The position numbers and the translations under genes were made by a program. This document shows positions 14,070 to 22,401 of a stretch of 64,000 nucleotides of DNA, piece after piece. The DNA is taken from the IMG/VR virus record IMGVR_UViG_3300037557_000128, positions 1 through 64,000 of that record; one strand, given 5' to 3'. The notes under the pieces were generated by a model. It made no database searches, was not told the DNA's origin, and was given only the letters and a program-made list of their open reading frames with translations. The stretch's first letter is position 1. Every line of letters starts with the position of its first letter. This DNA comes from a virus.

Positions 14070-14238
14070 CTTTCGCTTTTAATACATTTAAAGCACACCA
14101 GTCTATGACTTTGTAGCACTTTTTCACTATACCATCATCTATAGGTGTAGGCGTAATAGCTGCAATTAAAGATGCACCCATTACTATAAAAGGAATCACT
14201 TGTACCCATGCTATAACCCATTGTAGAAATTCTAACAT
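14065..14238 (-). CDS. 57-residue hydrophobic membrane protein
   Basis: A short gene: ATG at 14238 with AGGAG upstream. A hydrophobic N-terminus (FLQWVIAWVQVIPFIVMG, LIAAITPTP) is followed by a short polar tail with two cysteines (KCYKVIDWCALNV). One or two membrane passes. It lies between RegA and the SAP-like gene behind a CCTAAATA box, so it is probably late. A holin-like role is possible but only by topology. Confidence 0.6.
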   Translation of the reverse strand: MLEFLQWVIAWVQVIPFIVMGASLIAAITPTPIDDGIVKKCYKVIDWCALNVLKAKD

Positions 14239-14269
14239 AAAATTCTCCTAGTTAAGTTATTTTCAGGAG

Positions 14270-14277
14270 TATTTAGG
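14270..14277 (-). promoter_or_regulatory. Late-type box CCTAAATA
   Basis: Minus-strand CCTAAATACTCCT at the RegA stop codon, 31 nt before the 57-residue membrane protein; matches the phage late -10 pattern. Confidence 0.55.
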
Positions 14278-14683
14278 TTTTATTGGTGCCGATAGTGTAT
14301 TTTGTAGTCAATTTCCACTCGGATTTATCTTTAAATGGAATGATTTTGATTTGCGATAAAGGTGCAACAGGTTCTTCGATTTTACTCTTATCGAGTACTG
14401 ATAGAAGCTTCCATTGTTCTAGAAGTGTCACGATAGTGTTTCTGCGACCTATGTCTCCTTCGTCTATGGATGTTGGTTTACCGTCTAGTTTGAATAATTC
14501 TTTGAAGTGTACGATATAGTACTTCCCACGTTTGTGTAGGATATGACATGACTGGAACAGTTCATTGTCTTTACGAGACGCTACACCAATTCTAGATAGT
14601 GTTTCTCTTATCTTTAGGAAATCGTCTTTTTCGGGGAAGGTAATTTCTACCAATTCCGATACTAAAGCCTCATTGTCAATCAT
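14273..14683 (-). CDS. regA: RegA translational repressor
   Basis: 136 residues from the ATG at 14683, which overlaps the gp62 stop (ATGATTGA); a GTG at 14695 is the alternative. It is homologous to T4 RegA (122 residues), which binds ribosome-binding sites of early mRNAs and represses translation. Family blocks are intact: FLKIRETLSRIGVASRKD, LFQSCHILHKRGKYYIVHF, GDIGRRNTIVTLLEQWKL and the closing FKDKSEWKLTTKYTIG. The order gp44-(x)-gp62-regA matches T4. Confidence 0.95.
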   Translation of the reverse strand: MIDNEALVSELVEITFPEKDDFLKIRETLSRIGVASRKDNELFQSCHILHKRGKYYIVHFKELFKLDGKPTSIDEGDIGRRNTIVTLLEQWKLLSVLDKSKIEEPVAPLSQIKIIPFKDKSEWKLTTKYTIGTNKT

Positions 14684-15068
14684 TACTTTGTCCACCAGTT
14701 TTCATTCTGTTTTTCAGTTCACGATACTGCTTATCTGTTAACACTTCCATATACTCTTTTGCTTTCAGTGTTGATATTTGATAATACTTTTTTATTGTAT
14801 CGAGTTTTTTACTAACATATGGTTTTTCCCATTTGGAAAACCTTTGTCTTCTTCTAAGTGTATTTAGTAAAAAGACGTATTGAAGACGGTTATCAAGGTG
14901 ATGCCGATTATTCAATTCGTTAATAAAGAAAACAGAATCTTGGTGGTAAGACAAAGATTTGTTTGCGAGGAATGGTTGATATGCTTTTTCTTCGACCTCA
15001 TCAACCATGAGGTCTTTTTTATCATAGGATACGGACTTGACAAAGTCAAATGGACTACGTTTAGTCAT
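14676..15068 (-). CDS. 62: Clamp loader small subunit gp62
   Basis: 130 residues, shorter than T4 gp62 (187). It would join gp44 subunits in the ATPase that opens and loads the gp45 clamp. Support: the N-terminus RSPFDFVKSVSYDKKDLM, the basic segment LNTLRRRQRFSKWEKP, and location between gp44 and regA. Overlaps regA and touches the upstream small gene (shared ATG/stop base at 15068). Confidence 0.85.
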   Translation of the reverse strand: MTKRSPFDFVKSVSYDKKDLMVDEVEEKAYQPFLANKSLSYHQDSVFFINELNNRHHLDNRLQYVFLLNTLRRRQRFSKWEKPYVSKKLDTIKKYYQISTLKAKEYMEVLTDKQYRELKNRMKTGGQSND

Positions 15069-15343
15069 TATGATTGGTGGCGTATAAATGAACGTACTAG
15101 TTCTTCACCAGTAAGTCGTTCACCAAAGGTGTGTATGTGTTTACCCTTTCGTGTTCTAACAACGAGACCACTATTGTATATAGTATCAGTCACAGCGCCC
15201 TTGCCCTTCTTGGTGTCTTGGGGTCTATTGTCATACCACATTGTATCAGTTGAATGAACATGGATTGAGGCAGAAGTTTTTGCCCACTCTTCTGCTTTTA
15301 ATAAGTCTCTTTGATATTGTACTCTATCGTCATATTGTGTCAT
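15068..15343 (-). CDS. Hypothetical protein between gp44 and gp62
   Basis: 91 residues with no recognised domain. Basic, histidine-containing segments (SIHVHSTDTMWYDNRP, TRKGKHIHTFGERL) and predicted strands (GLVVRTR). It overlaps gp44 by 4 nt and gp62 by 1 nt, so it is translated in the clamp-loader unit. T4 has no gene here; it may be a lineage-specific insert acting with the loader. Confidence 0.65.
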   Translation of the reverse strand: MTQYDDRVQYQRDLLKAEEWAKTSASIHVHSTDTMWYDNRPQDTKKGKGAVTDTIYNSGLVVRTRKGKHIHTFGERLTGEELVRSFIRHQS

Positions 15344-16281
15344 TTGAATTTACACTCCGACATTATTTCAGTCAAACAGGCGACAAAGTTAATTTCATCG
15401 TCCATAGAAAATGCAGCTTTATATTGATAGTCTGCAATAATCAAAACACACGCAGGAACTGAAGATGGTTCTAGTTCTGTTTCAAGTGCATTGAATAATT
15501 TTCTGAATAGTGTAGTAAAATCGTTATCAGAATTCTGACCGACCCACTTTCTCATACCTTTCCAGTTCTTTTCTCTAATCATATTTATGAGAGGTCTAAG
15601 TTTCTCTTCATTCAAAGAAGAAAGTAACCCCGAATCAATAACACCACTGACCCCATACCTTTGCATTTCATTTAGAACACGTCTAAAGTCGGGGAAGAAT
15701 CTCATAATCAATTCTGCAAGGACTGGTTCGTCTGCAGTTATGTTTTCTAGTTCACATATGTTTCTAGTTCTTGCCAACATTTGTTGTGCGAGAACAGGTT
15801 TCTCTGAGGGGTTGATTTTGAAATCAATTACAGTTGTTCTAGAGTGTAATGCAGGAATGATTCTATTCTTATAGTTACAAGTGAATATGAATCTACAATT
15901 AGAAGAGAACTCTTCTATGAATCCTCTCAATGCAGGTTGAACACTCTCTGCATTAATATAATCTGCCTCGTCAAGGATAACCACTTTCGGGCCACCACCC
16001 AACGACATAGTACTAGCAAAGTTTTTGATTTTGGTTCTGAGTGTATCAATCAATCGTCCTTCATCAGAACCGTTAATAATAATATAATCTGCACCAAGTT
16101 CATTACACAATGCTCTTGCGATTGTAGTTTTACCACAACCTGCTGACCCACTTAAAAGTAAATTAGGGATTTCACCCTGTTTTACAAATTCTTTAAATTG
16201 GTCTTTGAAACTTTTAGGTAATATAGTATCGTCAATTGTTTGTGGTCGATACTTTTCCACATATAAAAATTCTTCAGTCAT
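15340..16281 (-). CDS. 44: Clamp loader large subunit gp44
   Basis: 313-residue AAA+ ATPase, close to T4 gp44 (319). Walker A SGSAGCGKTT near 45-54, Walker B VILDEADYI near 105, sensor 1 region FIFTCNY, SRTTVIDF (arginine finger SRC-like position altered to SRT), and the sensor 2 helix FFPDFRRVLNEMQRYG. It loads the gp45 clamp at primer junctions with gp62. A TATAAATA box lies 127 nt upstream at the gp45 stop. Confidence 0.95.
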   Translation of the reverse strand: MTEEFLYVEKYRPQTIDDTILPKSFKDQFKEFVKQGEIPNLLLSGSAGCGKTTIARALCNELGADYIIINGSDEGRLIDTLRTKIKNFASTMSLGGGPKVVILDEADYINAESVQPALRGFIEEFSSNCRFIFTCNYKNRIIPALHSRTTVIDFKINPSEKPVLAQQMLARTRNICELENITADEPVLAELIMRFFPDFRRVLNEMQRYGVSGVIDSGLLSSLNEEKLRPLINMIREKNWKGMRKWVGQNSDNDFTTLFRKLFNALETELEPSSVPACVLIIADYQYKAAFSMDDEINFVACLTEIMSECKFK

Positions 16282-16303
16282 TCATTCCGTCCATAATAAA
16301 AAG

Positions 16304-16399
16304 TCAAAAATCCCCACCTATTTTTGTGTGTGTATCGCCTGTGTAGAATGATGAGAAGGATACACTCCCATGACAAAGTCGAGATAGAACAATTGCCAT
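16304..16399 (-). CDS. Possible 31-residue leader peptide
   Basis: A short frame between gp45 and gp44, MAIVLSRLCHGSVSFSS then FYTGDTHTKIGGDF, ending 22 nt before the gp44 start. A TATAAATA box ends 9 nt before the ATG, so this would be the first codon of a nearly leaderless transcript. There is no Shine-Dalgarno site. It could be a real micropeptide or a chance frame within the gp44 leader. Confidence 0.3.
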   Translation of the reverse strand: MAIVLSRLCHGSVSFSSFYTGDTHTKIGGDF

Positions 16400-16407
16400 T
16401 TCATTAT

Positions 16408-16415
16408 TATTTATA
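16408..16415 (-). promoter_or_regulatory. Late-type promoter box TATAAATA before gp44
   Basis: Minus-strand TATAAATAATAATG immediately after the gp45 stop codon; a late start into the gp44 region would begin here. Confidence 0.55.
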
Positions 16416-17081
16416 CTAGGAACCGTATTTTGAATCGGGTTCTAGTGCAATAAAATACTCTAAATCTATATCTGCATTTTTGAAGTGCGAGATACCTTTA
16501 GAGGATACTGATACATCATAATTACCAGTTAGTATTTTAAGATTTTCAATCTTAAAGTTCATAGAATACTTAGTTCCATCACCTTCACCCACTACTCGTG
16601 AGAAGGTATTAGAAGCTGCATTCTTTTTATCACTTACAGTTAGAGATACGGTTGTGCCGTCTGACTCTAACACTAGGTCATTCACACCTAGAACACTTGA
16701 CGCTTTTTGCAGGTCTCCCAACAATGTTGAGGTAACCTTAAAACTAATCTCTGCATCAGGCATTGTTATCATTTTATCGGGTGCAACAACCATTCCTTCA
16801 GATGCATAATAGTATGCAAGTTTAGAATTGTTATCTGCAATCGACAACGAGGATTCACCAAAGTCAAAATCGGGGTCTTCCATTAAGGAAGTTGCACCCA
16901 AGAATTCAGGCAAATTGTATATAGAAAAATTAGTTGGGAACGATTCACTTACAGTTGCTACTGCAAGAATATTTTTCATATTGGAAATCGTCTCTAACTT
17001 ATTTCCTTCTTTAACTCGGATTCCCGAATTAATTGTTGAGAAGTTCTTTAGAACATCTTTTGTATTATCACTTATTTTCAT
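16416..17081 (-). CDS. 45: Sliding clamp gp45
   Basis: 221 residues from the ATG at 17081 (T4 gp45 is 228). The trimeric DNA clamp tethers gp43 and links late transcription by gp55/gp33 to replication. Family features: N-terminal MKISDNTKDVLKNFSTINSGI, FSIYNLPEFLGATSLM, KMITMPDAEISFKV, YSMNFKIENLKIL and the end IDLEYFIALEPD. A longer reading from 17126 would run into the DUF3310 gene and lacks a ribosome site. Confidence 0.95.
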   Translation of the reverse strand: MKISDNTKDVLKNFSTINSGIRVKEGNKLETISNMKNILAVATVSESFPTNFSIYNLPEFLGATSLMEDPDFDFGESSLSIADNNSKLAYYYASEGMVVAPDKMITMPDAEISFKVTSTLLGDLQKASSVLGVNDLVLESDGTTVSLTVSDKKNAASNTFSRVVGEGDGTKYSMNFKIENLKILTGNYDVSVSSKGISHFKNADIDLEYFIALEPDSKYGS

Positions 17082-17085
17082 CACG

Positions 17086-17358
17086 TTAATTCTCCAAATC
17101 ATGAATATATAATTGTATGATAGCATAGTGTAAGACTTTCAATAAATCTTTTCTATTCTTACCACCCTTTTTTCCATATCGTTGTGCATATTTCAATACA
17201 TTTCCGAGACAGAATCCTTCACCATGACCAGCGTCGATGATAAATTCAGTTGCTTGATACTGGTTCAAACTATAATGTTGGTCATAGGTTGAGTCAATAT
17301 ACGATTGGAGCTCCTTAATTAGAGCTCCTTCGTTATATTTGTATTCAGTTTCAGACAT
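17086..17358 (-). CDS. DUF3310 family protein (SaV-like)
   Basis: About 90 residues from the ATG at 17358, right after the CobS-like stop; in-frame ATGs at 17367 and 17394 are alternatives. The core YDQHYSLNQYQATEFI, GFCLGNVLKYAQRYGKKGG and KDLLKVLHYAIIQL matches the DUF3310 pattern found in many phages, sometimes labelled nucleotide kinase without good proof. Location between the CobS-like ATPase and the clamp suggests a role in nucleotide supply or replication. Confidence 0.75.
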   Translation of the reverse strand: MSETEYKYNEGALIKELQSYIDSTYDQHYSLNQYQATEFIIDAGHGEGFCLGNVLKYAQRYGKKGGKNRKDLLKVLHYAIIQLYIHDLEN

Positions 17359-17359
17359 A

Positions 17360-18628
17360 CTATCCATTATACTCTTCAGACTCTGATTCGTCAATAGGGT
17401 TTTCAGTCACAGTATTTTCCTCAAGGTCTATACCGTCATCAACCTTAGTGTAGAGGTCAAGAATGGACGCTCTAGTCTCAGAATCGAATCTTGAAATGCA
17501 CATTTCAATGGACTTCATTTTATCACCAAACATTCTGAATGCATTCACAATGTGAACCAATCTTCTAGTGGTAACAACATCATCAATCGCACCTTCATAG
17601 TAGGATTTTCTGATTATATCTGCCCAGTCCACTAACTTCTCAACGAAGTCTGAGTCAACCGAACCAGTCAATTCCATTTCTTTCGAAAGAATTGATTTCT
17701 CAGTTTTCACTGGTGGATATTCTTGTTGCATTGTAATCGCAAATCTTTCCAACATGGCTTCGTTCATGATTTGAGTTCCTATGAACTTTCCATCGTCTGA
17801 ACCTTGACCTTTGGTATTTGCAGTCGCAAGGATTGTAAACCCAGCAGTAGGTGAAACCCACTCACCAGTTTTCTTGATTAAGTATCCTTTACCCTCAAGA
17901 ACTGATTGTAAACACATCAATTTGTTTGAACCCAAGTCAACCTCATCAAGAAGAAGGACAGCGCCTTTCCTCATTGCTTTGATAACTGGGCCTTCTCTAA
18001 ACATGATGTCGCCACCTTGTAAAGTGTGTCCACCCATTAAATCATCTTCATCAGTCTCAATGGTAATGTTCACTCTGAACAATTCTCTTTTTAATTGAGC
18101 ACAAACTTGTTCAACCATTAGGGTTTTACCGTTACCACTCAAACCAGTTACGAAAACTGGGAAAAAGATTTTGGATTTAATGATTCCTTTAACGTCTTTG
18201 AAATGTCCAAAAGGAACATAGTTTGACATTTTTTCAGGAATGATTTTCACATTATCCAGTATGTTAAAACTTGAAGTCTTAGCTGCGACTGGCATTTGTG
18301 CAGGATTATTCACTGCAGGAACAGGTGCAGGTGCAACTGGCGTTACAGGAACAATCGGAGTTACGTTTTGTGGTTCATAACCACCGTTGTAACCACTGAT
18401 TACTGCTTCAAGATTGAAGGTATTCGCACCAACTTTGAAATCATATCTAGATGATTTACACCAGTAAGGCATTCCACCAATTTTGTCAAAATCTTCCTTA
18501 GTGAAGGAAGTTTGATTGGGGAAAGCACCAGTAAGCGCCCCTAGAAATTCTTTTCTATCGGGCGTGAAATTGAAATCCTTGTCGCAAATGACAACGGACT
18601 CAGACCTATCATAACTTCTATCAGTCAT
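17360..18628 (-). CDS. cobS: CobS/MoxR-type AAA+ ATPase
   Basis: 422 residues. An N-terminal domain (1-85), a Pro/Ala/Val linker (PVTPVAPAPVPAVNNPAQ, ~90-115), then a MoxR/CobS AAA+ core: Walker A TGLSGNGKT, Walker B AVLLLDEVDLG, sensor 1 ILATANTKGQG and LERFAITM. CobS is the label used in cyanophages because of similarity to the cobaltochelatase subunit; no cobalamin genes occur here. MoxR ATPases normally act with VWA-domain partners, and one lies close by at 19453-21891, so the pair probably forms a remodelling machine. Confidence 0.88.
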   Translation of the reverse strand: MTDRSYDRSESVVICDKDFNFTPDRKEFLGALTGAFPNQTSFTKEDFDKIGGMPYWCKSSRYDFKVGANTFNLEAVISGYNGGYEPQNVTPIVPVTPVAPAPVPAVNNPAQMPVAAKTSSFNILDNVKIIPEKMSNYVPFGHFKDVKGIIKSKIFFPVFVTGLSGNGKTLMVEQVCAQLKRELFRVNITIETDEDDLMGGHTLQGGDIMFREGPVIKAMRKGAVLLLDEVDLGSNKLMCLQSVLEGKGYLIKKTGEWVSPTAGFTILATANTKGQGSDDGKFIGTQIMNEAMLERFAITMQQEYPPVKTEKSILSKEMELTGSVDSDFVEKLVDWADIIRKSYYEGAIDDVVTTRRLVHIVNAFRMFGDKMKSIEMCISRFDSETRASILDLYTKVDDGIDLEENTVTENPIDESESEEYNG

Positions 18629-18882
18629 TACGCTGCCTCCAACATTCCAAGAGGAACCGAATATCTTCCATTCGGAAGTTCGACAGTCGCCCTTTTGATT
18701 TTCACTTTGATAACAGTACCAAGTGTTTTCTTGGTTTTCTGTACCACATAAACCTTAGAACCAGCAACTATGGTAGATTTACCAAGTTCGGTTTTAAGGG
18801 AATTTACCAAAGAACTAACGGCATTCAATTCCGCTAGAGAACTGAGGGATTTCAGTTCTTTTGTCAATTTTGCATTTATCAT
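18628..18882 (-). CDS. Small protein with KOW-like beta region
   Basis: 84 residues from the ATG at 18882, preceded by AGGAGATAAT. A promoter-proximal ATG at 18915 would add 11 residues and would be leaderless. The N-terminal helix (TKELKSLSSLAELNAVSSL) is followed by a small beta segment (GSKVYVVQKTKKTLGTVIKV) like a KOW/SH3 barrel. It ends by 1-nt overlap with the CobS-like gene. Function unknown. Confidence 0.65.
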   Translation of the reverse strand: MINAKLTKELKSLSSLAELNAVSSLVNSLKTELGKSTIVAGSKVYVVQKTKKTLGTVIKVKIKRATVELPNGRYSVPLGMLEAA

Positions 18883-18922
18883 ATTATCTCCTAATTGCAA
18901 TTTATTTCTCATCATGTTTATA

Positions 18923-18951
18923 GCTTAACAAAAAAGTGTAGTCATTGTCAA
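18923..18951 (-). promoter_or_regulatory. Early-type promoter TTGACA-N17-TTAAGC
   Basis: Minus strand: TTGACA (18946-18951), 17 nt, TTAAGC (18923-18928), TATAAAC, then ATG at 18915. One of four copies of this arrangement in the window. It would serve the 18628 gene, the CobS-like ATPase, DUF3310 and gp45. Confidence 0.75.
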
Positions 18952-18954
18952 GCT

Positions 18955-19245
18955 TTATTTTATCGGTTGTAGTAAAATTTTGGTGGATTCAATAATAGGT
19001 TTGGGATAATTACCCTTCCTATTCTGAAACTTATGTCTTCCATAAACGTCTTCACCTTCATTAGTCCAAACTCTAAATGCCTTACATTCTACCATTTGTT
19101 CAGCACATATTTTCCTATTACTACATTCGAACTTTTCGCATGGTGACGGCCCAACGTCCGTGATTGCATCAGCAAATGCACTATAGTTTGGGTCATGGTT
19201 CTCGTAATACGCTTGGTCTACTCTTAATGGGTCTCTCGTTCTCAT
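18955..19245 (-). CDS. Cysteine-containing hypothetical protein
   Basis: 96 residues, unknown. A four-cysteine cluster (PSPCEKFECSNRKICAEQ then VECKAF) could bind zinc or an iron-sulfur centre, followed by RVWTNEGEDVYGRHKF. It is the last gene of the operon headed by the VWA protein, overlapping the gene upstream by 4 nt, and ends just before the next early promoter. Confidence 0.65.
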   Translation of the reverse strand: MRTRDPLRVDQAYYENHDPNYSAFADAITDVGPSPCEKFECSNRKICAEQMVECKAFRVWTNEGEDVYGRHKFQNRKGNYPKPIIESTKILLQPIK

Positions 19246-19451
19246 GATGTTATCCTATCTAATTCGTCCATAGTTTTAGTTTTATCCAGTAGTGTTACTT
19301 CGAAGGTATCCAATACTGTATCATATTCTACTAGGTGTGGAATTTCTACACCTTTAGAAGATGCAATATCCACCTTTTGAGTAAATGTCCTGTAGTCTTC
19401 ACTGGACAATACTGCAGTTATATTTGTCATATTATTATATTCAATTTCCAT
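19242..19451 (-). CDS. Small hypothetical protein
   Basis: 69 residues starting just past the VWA stop (GCGTAAAATG), unknown function. It has alternating strand segments (NITAVLSSEDYRTFTQKVDI, TFEVTLLDKT). An ATG at 19430 is an alternative start. It is coupled to both neighbours. Confidence 0.55.
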   Translation of the reverse strand: MEIEYNNMTNITAVLSSEDYRTFTQKVDIASSKGVEIPHLVEYDTVLDTFEVTLLDKTKTMDELDRITS

Positions 19452-19452
19452 T

Positions 19453-21891
19453 TTACGCTATCTCCTTTATAAATTCGTTAGTCAAGAACCTTGAAGTGGT
19501 TTTTGACTTTTGGTTTCTTTTGAACGCACCCAAAAGTTTTCTTTTGCTTGCACCTACTAAGTCATCGTCTAACTCTGAATCACCTGCAACACTAAGTGCA
19601 GTAGATGAAGTTAGGAACAACTTGTTATATCCTAGACAATTTACTGCAACACCTTCTTTTCTGATTGCTCTCCAAGTGGAGTCAATGTCCATTGTAGGTA
19701 AGTTGTATTTCATGTCCCAAAGGTCTTGTTTTCTACCCAAGACAAAGTATCCAGTAACAATACAATTAGTCTCTGCAGAAATCCACTCTAGGATATTCTG
19801 AGTTTGATTAAATGAACTATTACCACTACAGTCTGAATCGTAGTAAATGTAAGACTTGTTATGATATGGGTCAATCAAGTATCTTTTCTTTCTGCTTCTC
19901 CAATAACCATCATCACCATCTTGTTGTTCTCTAATTTCTTCATACTCTGTATCTGATTCTCTAAAACATTGAGACCTATGTGAATACCCGTCCGTGATTA
20001 CAGTCAAGATTGATTTCTCGATACCGTACTCTGCTGTAAATTCGGGGATTAAAACTCTCATTGCAGCTAGTGTATGGTCAAGAGGTGTACCGCCTAAGTG
20101 GTATCCTCTAGGTTCCCAGTATCTAGGCATATCATACCAATGACCAGTATCGGGGTCGTATTCTAAGTGGTCTATATCACCATACCATTCGTTATGTGCC
20201 TCAACTACCTTTTCAAAACTTCTGTACCTTCTACTTTCCCAGTAGTGGTGACTCCACAAGTGTGAAAAGTTAACGTGTGCTTTTATAAAATCTTTTGAAG
20301 ACTGTTTATCACTAAACATTTCGACCAATCTAGTTTCACCACTTTTCCATTCATCGGGGTCTTCATTGCCAGTCTGATATGCATCAGTAAACAAGTAAAC
20401 TCTATGTGGTATTTGAACCTTCCTGCAGAAGTCAACAAGAATCATGCATTGTTCGATAAGGTCTGAAGCCTCTCTGCAGATTGAACCACTCCAATCCAAC
20501 ATGATTTGTATCCCATGATTTTTACCATCAGGAATCATTGTAACTTTTCTGAAAATGTCATCAACGATTTGGTATTTTGCAAGTTTGTTCATATCTAACT
20601 TACCAGTTTTACCTTCAAACGCTTTAACACTTCTCATTGCAGTTTGTTTCATTTCAAATTCTTTTGCCATGTGAGCGACAACTTTTTTATTTTTATCTCT
20701 TAATTTTCTAGAAGTATGTTGTGCTTTTGCTAACATTGTATCATATTCTTCTTGGTTTCTATAAGAGTTTTCTAAATTAGGATTCCAATGTAAATCCCAG
20801 TCTTTATTAACACTTTTGTAACCAACGACTATGCCTTTAAAATGGTTTTCTTTTTCAAATTGTTCTTTTAAAAGAAGTGTTGAAGAGTAAATGTTGTCTT
20901 CTGAAAGGAATTGTTCTTCGTTGTTATGTGCATGATGTTCAGTGATTGATTCTCTCGCACCCTCTTCATCATCATAAGAACCTTCCCATTCCTGAGAATT
21001 TCCACCCTCTCTTCCAGTAGTTTTCCTATTTTTATTTGAAGAGTCTTCACCTTCTCCACCTTCTGAATCAGCGTCTGATTCTGCTTCATCTTCTGCATTA
21101 TCATCTTCTGCAGGGTCTCCAGCAGAAGAATCGGTAGGTGGAGTATCGGGAAGACTATCGTCCTCATCATCATCTTCTATAGGATTATCACCTTCACCAA
21201 AATCATCATTATCAGAAGAATCCTCTCCGAAGTCTCCATCATCAGAATCCATTTCTTCACCATCTTCATCTTCCATGTCAGGCATATCTAAAGTCTGAGG
21301 AATAATTGACTTGTCCATTTCGTCTCTAGTCTCATTTTCTTTAGACCATTCGTAAATCGCATTTGCACACTCTTCAACCTCGTCCCAAGTTTTACAGTCT
21401 TCTGCCATTTGAAGAAAACTTGCCTCTTCTGAGTTAAGTGTGATTTTTACTCTTGAACCAACTTTAGTAATCAAGTTGATTTTATCAATAAGTGATAGAC
21501 CGTTAACGTCTTTAGATTTAATTCCAAAGAAGTCCAGTCCCATTAATTCGTTATATGCCTTGAAGAATGACTTCCTAAGGCCAGGATATTTGTTTTTAAT
21601 TGCTTTCTCAATCCTTACGTCTTCAACAACGTTAAGGTATCCTTTAAGTGTTCTATTTTTAGTCAATGCAGAATGAACACCTTCATATGGCGTATTCAAT
21701 GCATGACCAACCTCATGACCCATAAACAAGTCATAAAGTTCATCTGATAAATCGTCCTTAAATATAGGGCAACAAAGAATCCTATTTTTCATATCAAAAT
21801 ATGCAGTAGGAACCTTCTTATGAACTATAGTAAGGTTTTCGGTTGCCATTAACTTGGCAAGTTGGTCTTTTTGAGTCTTTTTATTTGTCAT
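19453..21891 (-). CDS. HExxH peptidase-like protein with VWA domain (CobT-like)
   Basis: 812 residues. The N-terminus holds a zinc-peptidase-type motif HEVGH (59-63) followed about 30 residues on by VVEDVRIEKAI, where the glutamate may be the third ligand. A very acidic low-complexity region (about 210-320) separates this from a C-terminal VWA domain with MIDAS motif LDWSGSI and later GGTPLDHTL and ITDGYSH. VWA proteins of the CobT type pair with MoxR/CobS ATPases such as that at 17360. The peptidase motif makes it more than a chaperone adaptor. Its ATG sits 7 nt from the TTAAGC box with no ribosome site, so it is probably leaderless. Confidence 0.82.
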   Translation of the reverse strand: MTNKKTQKDQLAKLMATENLTIVHKKVPTAYFDMKNRILCCPIFKDDLSDELYDLFMGHEVGHALNTPYEGVHSALTKNRTLKGYLNVVEDVRIEKAIKNKYPGLRKSFFKAYNELMGLDFFGIKSKDVNGLSLIDKINLITKVGSRVKITLNSEEASFLQMAEDCKTWDEVEECANAIYEWSKENETRDEMDKSIIPQTLDMPDMEDEDGEEMDSDDGDFGEDSSDNDDFGEGDNPIEDDDEDDSLPDTPPTDSSAGDPAEDDNAEDEAESDADSEGGEGEDSSNKNRKTTGREGGNSQEWEGSYDDEEGARESITEHHAHNNEEQFLSEDNIYSSTLLLKEQFEKENHFKGIVVGYKSVNKDWDLHWNPNLENSYRNQEEYDTMLAKAQHTSRKLRDKNKKVVAHMAKEFEMKQTAMRSVKAFEGKTGKLDMNKLAKYQIVDDIFRKVTMIPDGKNHGIQIMLDWSGSICREASDLIEQCMILVDFCRKVQIPHRVYLFTDAYQTGNEDPDEWKSGETRLVEMFSDKQSSKDFIKAHVNFSHLWSHHYWESRRYRSFEKVVEAHNEWYGDIDHLEYDPDTGHWYDMPRYWEPRGYHLGGTPLDHTLAAMRVLIPEFTAEYGIEKSILTVITDGYSHRSQCFRESDTEYEEIREQQDGDDGYWRSRKKRYLIDPYHNKSYIYYDSDCSGNSSFNQTQNILEWISAETNCIVTGYFVLGRKQDLWDMKYNLPTMDIDSTWRAIRKEGVAVNCLGYNKLFLTSSTALSVAGDSELDDDLVGASKRKLLGAFKRNQKSKTTSRFLTNEFIKEIA

Positions 21892-21898
21892 GGTTATA

Positions 21899-21927
21899 GC
21901 TTAACAAAAAAGCGTATGCATTGTCAA
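21899..21927 (-). promoter_or_regulatory. Early-type promoter TTGACA-N17-TTAAGC for the VWA operon
   Basis: Minus strand: TTGACA (21922-21927), 17 nt, TTAAGC (21899-21904), TATAACC, ATG at 21891. The predicted start falls on the ATG. Confidence 0.78.
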
Positions 21928-21930
21928 GCA

Positions 21931-22119
21931 TCACCTTTTTAATGTTATGAATTTTCTCCTTGATTTTGAGAATAGTGTGGACGGTTTGGAATAGAATATC
22001 TCTTCCTTAGTCCCTGTTTTGATATATCCAATATTCTGTTTTTTCTCATTGAATATGTAAGTGTGATTGGGTACTTTGTGTTCACCCCAATCCGTGATTT
22101 CTTTAAGATAACTATACAT
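21931..22119 (-). CDS. Small basic hypothetical protein
   Basis: 62 residues from the ATG at 22119 in a TAATG overlap; a TTG at 22134 is less likely. Lysine-rich, with strands (NHTYIFNEKKQNIGYIKTG) and a basic end SKSRRKFITLKR. Unknown function; second and last gene of a short early operon. Confidence 0.55.
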   Translation of the reverse strand: MYSYLKEITDWGEHKVPNHTYIFNEKKQNIGYIKTGTKEEIFYSKPSTLFSKSRRKFITLKR

Positions 22120-22337
22120 TAAATTGCGAACCAATCGTCAAAATTGTTGTAGATTTGGTCGGTTAGAATCGTTCTTGCATAATCCACGATGTTTGCACCG
22201 TGAGCTGAATCACCAGTGAATTTTGACACTTTGGTCAAGTTTGCTGGATTTAGTTTGGATACTACGTCCACATCGGACATAGCTGCGACATCATCAATGA
22301 TTCCATCTATTATCGCATCGTTTATTGGGTTTGACAT
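22119..22337 (-). CDS. Small acidic hypothetical protein
   Basis: 72 residues, acidic and mostly helical (INDAIIDGIIDDVAAMSD, VDYARTILTDQIYNNFDDW). AGGAGAAAAT precedes the ATG at 22337. It is the first gene behind an early TTGACA-N17-TTAAGC promoter, typical of small host-takeover proteins, but no family is recognised. Confidence 0.65.
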   Translation of the reverse strand: MSNPINDAIIDGIIDDVAAMSDVDVVSKLNPANLTKVSKFTGDSAHGANIVDYARTILTDQIYNNFDDWFAI

Positions 22338-22369
22338 ATTTTCTCCTATTTCTTTACTTTATGTTAATA

Positions 22370-22398
22370 GCTTAACATAAAACAGGAGTCGTTGTCAA
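22370..22398 (-). promoter_or_regulatory. Early-type promoter TTGACA-N17-TTAAGC
   Basis: Minus strand: TTGACA (22393-22398), 17 nt, TTAAGC (22370-22375), then TATTAAC. Unlike the other copies there is no ATG at the predicted start; a normal Shine-Dalgarno leader follows to 22337. Confidence 0.75.
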
Positions 22399-22401
22399 GC
22401 T

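Noticed and set aside
17360-21891. Cobalamin (cobaltochelatase) biosynthesis by CobS/CobT
   Set aside because: No CobN or other cobalamin genes; MoxR-VWA pairs are general remodelling modules and the VWA protein has a peptidase motif.
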